A stretch of DNA of 41,661 nucleotides from NCBI GenBank assembly GCA_022842625.1, contig JALHPG010000019.1:1-41661 (forward strand), written 5' to 3'. Source of the DNA: Bacteroidia bacterium (lineage in GTDB: Bacteria; Bacteroidota; Bacteroidia; B-17B0; Aurantibacillaceae). The position numbers were made by a program, and so were the translations under genes. Under the pieces are notes generated by a model that worked only from the letters and a program-made list of their open reading frames with translations, did no database searches and was not told where the DNA came from. Position 1 is the stretch's first letter; each line of letters begins with the position of its first letter. This document shows positions 36,310-41,661 of this stretch, piece by piece.

Positions 36310-36822
36310 TTAGTTCAAGTTAACGTCTTTCATTAAATTATTTACCAATGCCTTTTGTTTTTCATCAGAAGACAATTCGCTGCGTAATATTTTTTCAGCG
36401 ATCTCGATCGATAAAGTAGCTACTTGATTTTTTAATTCTGTAACAGCAGCATTTTTTTCGTTGATGATCTGCTCTCTTGCTGTTGCTAAAATTCTATCTG
36501 CATCTTTTTGTGCTTTAGATTTAGCTTCATTAATGATCGCATCTTTCGCATCACGCGCTTCTTTAATTAAAGCATCGCGTTCGTTACGAGCTTCTGCTAA
36601 TATCTTATCGTTATTAGCTCTTAATTCACGCATATCATTTAATGCGCTCTCAGCACTTGCTAATGCTTTTTCAATTCCCTCTTCGCGTGTTTTAATTGCG
36701 TTTAATATTGGCTTCCAGGCAAATTTTCCTAATAAGATCAATAATAAAATAAAGGTAATGGTTGTCCAAAATATTAAACCAACTGCCGGCTCTATTAAAC
36801 TTGCTGAAATAAATAAGTTCAT
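36310..36822 (-). CDS. atpF: ATP synthase b subunit
   Basis: Membrane-anchored stator subunit. It is 170 residues, with one N-terminal transmembrane helix (about 8-30, VGLIFWTTITFILLLILLGK) followed by a long charged coiled-coil helix rich in Ala, Glu and Lys (residues 35-170). It is located between atpE and atpH as in the usual operon; 104 bp of non-coding sequence separate it from atpE. Confidence 0.95.
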   Translation of the reverse strand: MNLFISASLIEPAVGLIFWTTITFILLLILLGKFAWKPILNAIKTREEGIEKALASAESALNDMRELRANNDKILAEARNERDALIKEARDAKDAIINEAKSKAQKDADRILATAREQIINEKNAAVTELKNQVATLSIEIAEKILRSELSSDEKQKALVNNLMKDVNLN

Positions 36823-36926
36823 TGTATTTTGTTTTAGTTTTTGTTCTTTTAATTCTTTACCAAATAATTTAAACCAAAGCCATTACCAACCGTAATAGCT
36901 TTGGTTTGTTTTGTTGAAGCTTCTAA

Positions 36927-37157
<231 letters not shown>

Positions 37158-37178
37158 TTATTATCTTTTTAAGATCAA

Positions 37179-38321
37179 TTAGTGTTTTACAACTAATTTC
37201 TCGTCATCATCATTATGTCCGCCATCTTCATTATGATCAGCAACTGCCGAACCAATAAATAAAGCGGTTAACATGGTAAATACATATGCTTGTAAGAATG
37301 CAACTAAACACTCTAACACATCAATAAATAAAGCAAACGCCACCGAAACCGGTGCGATATAAATTGATTTGAAAACAAATATTAATCCTACTAATGAGAT
37401 AACAATAATATGTCCTGCAGTCATGTTAGCAAACAAACGGATCATTAAGGCAAAGGGCTTTGTTAAAATACCAACAATTTCAATTGGAATTAAAATTGGC
37501 CAAATAGCTTTTGGAGCATGTGGTAAAAAGATATGCGACCAGTAATTTTTATTACCATTAATATTAGTAATAATTAAAGTGGCAACAGATAATACCAAAG
37601 TAAAGGCAATATTACCCGTTAAGTTGGCACCAATTGGAATCATACCAAACACGTTATTAACTAATATCATAAAGAACACAGTTAATAAATAAGGTACATA
37701 TTTATCAGAGCCATGACCGATGTTGCCTTTTGCAATATCATCACGCACAAAAGTAATAAGTGGTTCAAAAAATGATTGCTTGCCTTTTGGTGCAGAGGTT
37801 ACACCTTGAGTTTTATATGACTTAGCAATTGATGTAAATAAGAAGAATAACAAAATGGCCGAAAAAAGCATTTGAGTGACATTTTTTGTGATAGAAATAT
37901 CAAAAATACTTTCTGTAGGATCTTCAGAAATAACTTTTTCTTCAACTAACGAATAACCATTATAAGAAGCGTGACCATGTTCAAAACGACCAGATGAAAA
38001 TACCTGTAAGCCTTTTGTTGAAGAATATAATATTATTGGTAACGGTAAAGCAACCGCATCATGCCCTTCGCCCCATAAATGCCAAGAATGAGAATCGGCA
38101 ACGTGTTCTAAAGCGATGGAAGTAATATCAACCGGAGCATTTGGATCGTGTGCTTTTGCGGCATGTGCACCGGCAGCATGGCTTGAATCTGATACAGTTC
38201 CATGAGTTTCAGGCTCTATTGGCTCAGAAGCATTAAGATCAAAAGAAAGTGAGATAAATAGGGCAAATATTACAAAACAGATACTTGAAAATCTCTTGTA
38301 TGTGCTAATTTCACTGGTCAT
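37179..38321 (-). CDS. atpB: ATP synthase a subunit with N-terminal extension
   Basis: Membrane stator subunit that forms the proton half-channels. It is 380 residues against about 240-270 in most bacteria. The extra part is an N-terminal signal-like segment (about residues 10-31) and a periplasmic region rich in His and Ala (about 32-140), the extended type known in Bacteroidota. The conserved core has the essential Arg295 in ALMIRLFANMTAGHIIVI and ends with YVFTMLTALFIGSAV. A short acidic His/Asp tail follows. First gene of the operon atpB-E-F-H-A-G, behind a consensus promoter. Confidence 0.95.
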   Translation of the reverse strand: MTSEISTYKRFSSICFVIFALFISLSFDLNASEPIEPETHGTVSDSSHAAGAHAAKAHDPNAPVDITSIALEHVADSHSWHLWGEGHDAVALPLPIILYSSTKGLQVFSSGRFEHGHASYNGYSLVEEKVISEDPTESIFDISITKNVTQMLFSAILLFFLFTSIAKSYKTQGVTSAPKGKQSFFEPLITFVRDDIAKGNIGHGSDKYVPYLLTVFFMILVNNVFGMIPIGANLTGNIAFTLVLSVATLIITNINGNKNYWSHIFLPHAPKAIWPILIPIEIVGILTKPFALMIRLFANMTAGHIIVISLVGLIFVFKSIYIAPVSVAFALFIDVLECLVAFLQAYVFTMLTALFIGSAVADHNEDGGHNDDDEKLVVKH

Positions 38322-38359
38322 TATGTATGTTTGAGTTTTAAAAGCTTTTAATTCGGGTG

Positions 38360-38389
38360 CAAATGTATGGGTTTTTTAATCAAATACAA
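38360..38389 (-). promoter_or_regulatory. Promoter of the ATP synthase operon
   Basis: On the minus strand, TTG (38387-38389), a 19-bp spacer and TACATTTG (38360-38367). This is a full match to TTG-N17-23-TAnnTTTG, about 38 bp before the atpB ATG. Confidence 0.7.
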
Positions 38390-38484
38390 CACTATTTTAG
38401 ATGAAATTTTGTTTTTAAAGCATCAATTTTTGGGTGATTTTTGTCGTGAATTACCAAAAAACTGCATTTACAGTTTTTAGTGGC

Positions 38485-38492
38485 TAAATTTG
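38485..38492 (+). promoter_or_regulatory. Candidate -7 element of the EVE gene
   Basis: TAAATTTG matches TAnnTTTG and ends 28 bp before the ATG at 38521. No TTG at the usual distance. Confidence 0.45.
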
Positions 38493-38520
38493 TCTTAAAT
38501 TTCATCATCATTACACTACT

Positions 38521-38937
38521 ATGAACTACTGGTTAATAAAATCCGAACCCTTTAAATACAGCTGGGAAACTTTTAAAAAAGACAAAAAAACAGGTTGGGA
38601 TGGCGTGCGCAATTATGCGGCAAGAAACAATTTGCGCGATATGAAAAAAGGGGATCTGGCATTTTTTTACCATAGTAACGAAGGTTTAGAAATTGTTGGT
38701 ATTGCTAAAGTGGTTAAGGAACATTACCAAGACCCAACCACCGAGGAAACAGCCTGGGTAGCTGTTGATTTTTCGCCTTACAAAGACTTTAAAAAACCGG
38801 TTAGCCTTGAAGTGTTAAAGAAAGACCCATTCTTTCATAACATGGATCTTATTAGACTTGCGCGCTTAAGTGTTGGAAAAGTAACCGAAACAGAATTTTT
38901 TAAGATCTGCGATTTAGGCGGGGTAACTTTAAAATAA
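38521..38937 (+). CDS. EVE domain protein
   Basis: A 138-residue single-domain protein of the EVE family, the PUA-like fold that recognises modified bases. The family start NYWLIKSEPFKYSWETFKK is followed by the W-DGVRNYAARNNLRDMK motif, GDLAFFYHSNEG and VAVDFSP, all typical of the thymocyte nuclear protein 1-like group. No partner domain or nuclease is fused. It is probably monocistronic and converges on the TenI-like gene (8-bp gap). A role in nucleic-acid modification or quality control is known of the family only in general terms. Confidence 0.92.
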   Translation: MNYWLIKSEPFKYSWETFKKDKKTGWDGVRNYAARNNLRDMKKGDLAFFYHSNEGLEIVGIAKVVKEHYQDPTTEETAWVAVDFSPYKDFKKPVSLEVLKKDPFFHNMDLIRLARLSVGKVTETEFFKICDLGGVTLK

Positions 38938-38945
38938 TTAAACTC

Positions 38946-39575
38946 TTAAATCTCAAGTTTATTTTCTTTATAGGTTGCCAATATCTTTGAAAAATTTTCA
39001 AATGGCAGGTCGTTATCCCATATGTAAGAGTTAAAAGCCAGACCGTAAAAGCCCAACCCTGCAGCTTTAGCAATAATTTGAGGAGATGTTCCTCCGCGTG
39101 CCACATAACGTTTGCCGCTGTTTTTAATGGCAGCTTTTACCCCTGCTTCATAAAAACCACTGTAAAACTCGCCCGTAAAACTATTAAACATAGTGCCAAT
39201 TAATATATAATCAAAAGTATATTCTTCTTTATCATACACTTGCTGAAGACGTGAATAAGAACGACTTTTAGAAGTTTTGCCAAACTTAAATTTTAAGCGC
39301 TGTCTAACAAAAAAATATTTCCATTTTTTAGATAAATGCGTGCTGGTTAAATGAATACCCTTTAGATCAAACTTTAGCGCCAACTGGTGGTGAGAGTGTA
39401 TTACAATATACTTATGAAAATGCTCCGGTATTTCATTTATATACTCTATCATTTGCTTGGTAGAGTATTTTGGTTTTCTCAAATGTAAATTGGTTAATCC
39501 ACATTCAAACATTTTAGTAATCAAACTTATTTCATCCGGCACCTCTTTAGAAGATGTTATTACAAATAATTTCAT
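38946..39575 (-). CDS. TenI/ThiE-like protein, diverged active site
   Basis: A 209-residue TIM-barrel protein similar to thiamine phosphate synthase. The N-terminus (MKLFVITSSKEVPDEISLIT, GLTNLHLRKPKYS) and the phosphate-binding ARGGTSPQIIAKAAGLGFYG element fit the superfamily. The motifs for thiazole and pyrimidine phosphate binding are altered: the GVHLGQ-D loop is IHLTSTH, and the GP-F-T-TK loop is IGTMFNSFTGEFY. No other thi gene is near; the neighbours upstream are the PcrB-type enzyme (22 bp away) and a PPTase. It is usually annotated thiamine phosphate synthase in Bacteroidota, but activity is doubtful here; a TenI-like or other function is as likely. Confidence 0.75.
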   Translation of the reverse strand: MKLFVITSSKEVPDEISLITKMFECGLTNLHLRKPKYSTKQMIEYINEIPEHFHKYIVIHSHHQLALKFDLKGIHLTSTHLSKKWKYFFVRQRLKFKFGKTSKSRSYSRLQQVYDKEEYTFDYILIGTMFNSFTGEFYSGFYEAGVKAAIKNSGKRYVARGGTSPQIIAKAAGLGFYGLAFNSYIWDNDLPFENFSKILATYKENKLEI

Positions 39576-39597
39576 ATAGAGGCGTTAGACATTTATA

Positions 39598-40314
39598 TTA
39601 AAAACACTTACTGATTTCAGTTAATAAAAATACATTTTTTTCTAATGCATTACCAATTACAATCATATTTGCTCCGGAATTTATTACCTCCTTCACTTTT
39701 ATAACTGAATCCAGACCTCCACCAACGATTAATGGCAATGTTACTTCCTTTTTTACACTTTTTATCAGAGTAGAGGTTATGGTTTTTTTTGCGCCGCTTC
39801 CTGCTTCCAAATAAATGGCTTTAAAACCCAATTGCTCGGCGGCCAAAGCGGTATTAATAACTTCAGCTTTATTTTTTGGATCTAATGGTAATGTATTAGT
39901 TACTTTTTGCGTTGTTGATAATGCGCCGCCATCTATTAATAAATACGCTGTTGGTAAATAGGGCAGCTTCATTTTTTTTATGATCGGTGCCGCGGTAATA
40001 TGTTTACTAATAAGGTAATCAGGATTTCTGCCTGATAATAAACTAAGCAATAATAACCCATCTGCGGCCTTGGATAATTGCGTTTCGTTTCCGGGAAAAA
40101 GAATTACAGGTATGTTAGAGATCTTTTTTATGGCGCGAATTGTTTTTGTTACATCGCCGGTTTCTAATTTACTTCCTCCAACCAAAAAACAAGCGGTTTT
40201 ACTTTTATTTGCAAGATGAATTAACTCCGGATCAAATTTATCAGGATCGATAAGTACTGCCAATAAAGGCTTTTTTGAAGCATTAAGCTTTTTTATAAGT
40301 TCTTTAAAGTTCAT
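39598..40314 (-). CDS. Geranylgeranylglyceryl/heptaprenylglyceryl phosphate synthase (PcrB family)
   Basis: A TIM-barrel prenyltransferase that joins a polyprenyl diphosphate to glycerol-1-phosphate, the first step of archaeal-type ether lipid synthesis; bacterial homologues occur in Bacteroidota and Bacillales. It is 238 residues with the family motifs KPLLAVLIDPDKFDPELI, CFLVGGSKLETGD, VILFPGNETQLS and, at the phosphate site, YLEAGSGAKKT, VGGGLDS and NMIVIGNALEKN. Its start overlaps the end of the PPTase gene by 11 bp, so the two are translated together. The chain length of the product cannot be told from sequence. Confidence 0.92.
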   Translation of the reverse strand: MNFKELIKKLNASKKPLLAVLIDPDKFDPELIHLANKSKTACFLVGGSKLETGDVTKTIRAIKKISNIPVILFPGNETQLSKAADGLLLLSLLSGRNPDYLISKHITAAPIIKKMKLPYLPTAYLLIDGGALSTTQKVTNTLPLDPKNKAEVINTALAAEQLGFKAIYLEAGSGAKKTITSTLIKSVKKEVTLPLIVGGGLDSVIKVKEVINSGANMIVIGNALEKNVFLLTEISKCF

Positions 40315-40876
40315 TTAAAACGTATACCAATTTATACCCGTCCAGGTTTTCACTTCTTAATTTGTAACGTTTTTTAAAACTTCCAATATCAATTTTACCA
40401 AAAATATCAGCGCCATCAAAATCCTCAATAAATAAATTTTTTATAAAATCAACTTCTTTCAATCCGTATACTTTATACAAAGCTTCTTTTGCGCCCCAAA
40501 TAGTAATTAATCGTTCAATATGATCTCTGGCAAATGTTAGTTCTGTTGGATTTAAAAATTTATGTTGGATCTTTAATATTTTATCACGTATTAGTTCAAT
40601 ATCAATGCCCGTGCTTTGATTTTCATTAATAATGACCGCTAATTTATCGTGTGAGTGCGAAATTGAAATATGTTCTGTTCTTCCCTTTAAAAAAGGTTTA
40701 TTAGCGCGTGTATACTCAAGCTCAAATTCATTTGTTTTCAATAACTCACCCAGTAAAAAAAGGCTGCCGGCCTTCTCCAGGTCACGTTTTAACAAATTTA
40801 AATGCCCTTGCCCAAAATCTTTAAGGTCTAAAATTCCTATAGAGGTGGTTGGGCTTATTTTTCTTATGTTAATCAC
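40304..40876 (-). CDS. 4'-phosphopantetheinyl transferase (Sfp-type)
   Basis: Transfers the phosphopantetheine arm of CoA to a carrier protein. It is 190 residues with the two superfamily motifs STGIDIELI (magnesium-binding Asp) and WGAKEALYK (WxxKEAxxK) about 40 residues apart, and the substrate-entry segment HISISHSHD before them. The small size suits the two-lobe Sfp/HetI class rather than AcpS. The start is GTG at 40874-40876, as no in-frame ATG gives the family N-terminus. First gene of a three-gene unit with the PcrB-type enzyme and the TenI-like protein, divergent from ahcY. It probably activates the acyl carrier protein (inference). Confidence 0.9.
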   Translation of the reverse strand: MINIRKISPTTSIGILDLKDFGQGHLNLLKRDLEKAGSLFLLGELLKTNEFELEYTRANKPFLKGRTEHISISHSHDKLAVIINENQSTGIDIELIRDKILKIQHKFLNPTELTFARDHIERLITIWGAKEALYKVYGLKEVDFIKNLFIEDFDGADIFGKIDIGSFKKRYKLRSENLDGYKLVYVLNEL

Positions 40877-40886
40877 AAATAATTAG

Positions 40887-40917
40887 TTGAGAATTACAAA
40901 CTTATGACTTATCTTTG
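40887..40917 (+). promoter_or_regulatory. Promoter of ahcY
   Basis: TTG at 40887-40889, a 20-bp spacer and TATCTTTG at 40910-40917, a full match to the Bacteroidota consensus. The predicted start gives a leader of about 30 nt, too short for a riboswitch. Confidence 0.75.
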
Positions 40918-40954
40918 TATTCCTTAAAAATAAATAATTAAAAACATAAATAAC

Positions 40955-41661
40955 ATGTCAGTTACAGCAACAAAGTACGTACAAAGCAAAGTTAAAGATA
41001 TGTCTTTAGCTGAGTGGGGTCGCAAAGAAATTAAATTAGCCGAGGAAGAAATGCCGGGCTTAATGTCACTTCGTAAAGAATACGGTGCAAGTCAACCATT
41101 AAAAGGTGCTCGCATTGCAGGTTGTTTACATATGACCATTCAAACAGCAGTATTAATTGAAACGCTTACAGCTTTAGGTGCAGAAGTTACCTGGAGTTCA
41201 TGTAATATTTTCTCAACTCAAGATCATGCAGCAGCAGCAATTGCAGCAGCAGGCATTCAGGTTTATGCTTGGAAAGGTATGACCGCAGAAGAGTTTGACT
41301 GGTGTATCGAACAAACATTATGGTTTGGCGAAGACCGCAAAGCTTTAAACATGATCTTAGATGACGGTGGTGATTTAACAAACATGGTATTTGATCAATA
41401 CCCTGAGTTAGCTGCGGGCATTAAAGGTTTATCTGAAGAAACTACTACAGGTGTACACCGTTTATATGAGCGTATGGCTAAAGGTACTTTATTGTTACCT
41501 GCTATTAACGTTAACGATTCGGTTACTAAATCTAAATTTGATAATAAATACGGTTGTCGTGAGTCGTTAGTAGATGCTATTCGTAGAGCTACAGACGTTA
41601 TGATGGCAGGTAAAGTTGCTGTTGTTGCAGGTTATGGTGATGTTGGAAAAGGTTCTGCTCA
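40955..41661 (+). CDS. ahcY: Adenosylhomocysteinase (5' part, cut by window edge)
   Basis: Hydrolyses S-adenosylhomocysteine to adenosine and homocysteine, removing the product inhibitor of methyltransferases such as TrmD. The frame opens with ATG at 40955 and remains open for 235 codons to the window end. Diagnostic segments are [67 protein letters not shown] and GVHRLYERM. The start of the NAD-binding motif GYGDVGKG follows directly before the edge. The 3' half (C-terminal NAD domain and K-Y tail) lies outside. Transcribed alone from a consensus promoter. Confidence 0.97.
   Translation, partial: MSVTATKYVQSKVKDMSLAEWGRKEIKLAEEEMPGLMSLRKEYGASQPLKGARIAGCLHMTIQTAVLIETLTALGAEVTWSSCNIFSTQDHAAAAIAAAGIQVYAWKGMTAEEFDWCIEQTLWFGEDRKALNMILDDGGDLTNMVFDQYPELAAGIKGLSEETTTGVHRLYERMAKGTLLLPAINVNDSVTKSKFDNKYGCRESLVDAIRRATDVMMAGKVAVVAGYGDVGKGSA

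Noticed and set aside
36461..36895. Plus-strand frame of 144 codons opposite atpF
   Set aside because: It is antisense to the coiled-coil gene atpF, whose Ala/Glu-rich codons keep the opposite frame open; no independent features.
40918..40954. SAH riboswitch before ahcY
   Set aside because: The predicted leader is about 30 nt, too short for an aptamer, and no matching structure is visible.

Overview
The window is a piece of a Bacteroidota chromosome, probably from Flavobacteriales, Sphingobacteriales or relatives; the genus cannot be read from the sequence. The assignment rests on several signs. The DNA is AT-rich with intact housekeeping genes. There is a PorP/SprF-type type IX secretion protein, and there are proteins with C-terminal T9SS sorting domains. 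A DUF5606 protein, a bacterial PcrB-type ether-lipid enzyme, and a split ATP synthase locus (atpB-E-F-H-A-G without atpD/atpC) are also present. Many genes carry the Bacteroidota -7 element TAnnTTTG upstream, in the clearest cases with TTG 19-20 bp before it. No tRNA, rRNA, CRISPR array, phage or transposase gene was recognised.

Layout, left to right. 1-2.5 kb: the proton-translocating transhydrogenase (pntB, cut by the window edge, and pntA). 2.6-4.4 kb: trmD and two small secreted proteins, closed by a strong terminator. 4.5-8.1 kb: an ABC-F ATPase converging on an mlaE-mlaF lipid-transport pair, then a 49-residue Cys-rich exported peptide that sits beside mlaE on the other strand. 8.1-14.8 kb (minus strand): a carboxypeptidase-regulatory-domain protein, a short aldehyde-dehydrogenase-like pseudoenzyme, and a probable operon of a 1055-residue TPR protein plus an outer-membrane barrel. 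15-18.9 kb: ftsE, an M3 peptidase, a patatin-like phospholipase and a DUF5819-like membrane protein. 19-23.6 kb: a DPP IV-type S9 peptidase, a PorP/SprF protein and aminopeptidase P. 23.9-27.9 kb: DUF5606, a T9SS group (orphan sorting-domain ORF, 514-residue secreted protein, kelch protein) and a nested-palindrome intergenic element. 27.9-33 kb: a lipoprotein, lysS broken into two reading frames by an apparent one-base deletion, an ECF sigma factor, photolyase and a fatty-acid desaturase. 33.2-38.4 kb: the ATP synthase operon with a clear promoter. 38.5-41.7 kb: an EVE-domain protein, a three-gene minus-strand unit (PPTase, PcrB-type synthase, TenI/ThiE-like protein) and the 5' part of ahcY behind a consensus promoter.

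Most of the window is ordinary core genome: energy coupling (Pnt, F0F1), translation (trmD, lysS, ABC-F), envelope transport (Mla, FtsE), periplasmic or exported peptidases, and lipid metabolism. I found no convincing complete new system. The observations most worth checking are the lysS frameshift, the nested palindrome at about 27.6-27.85 kb, the TPR/barrel pair, the orphan T9SS sorting domain coupled to its neighbour, the truncated ALDH-like protein, the small Cys-rich peptide and the degenerate ThiE-like protein.
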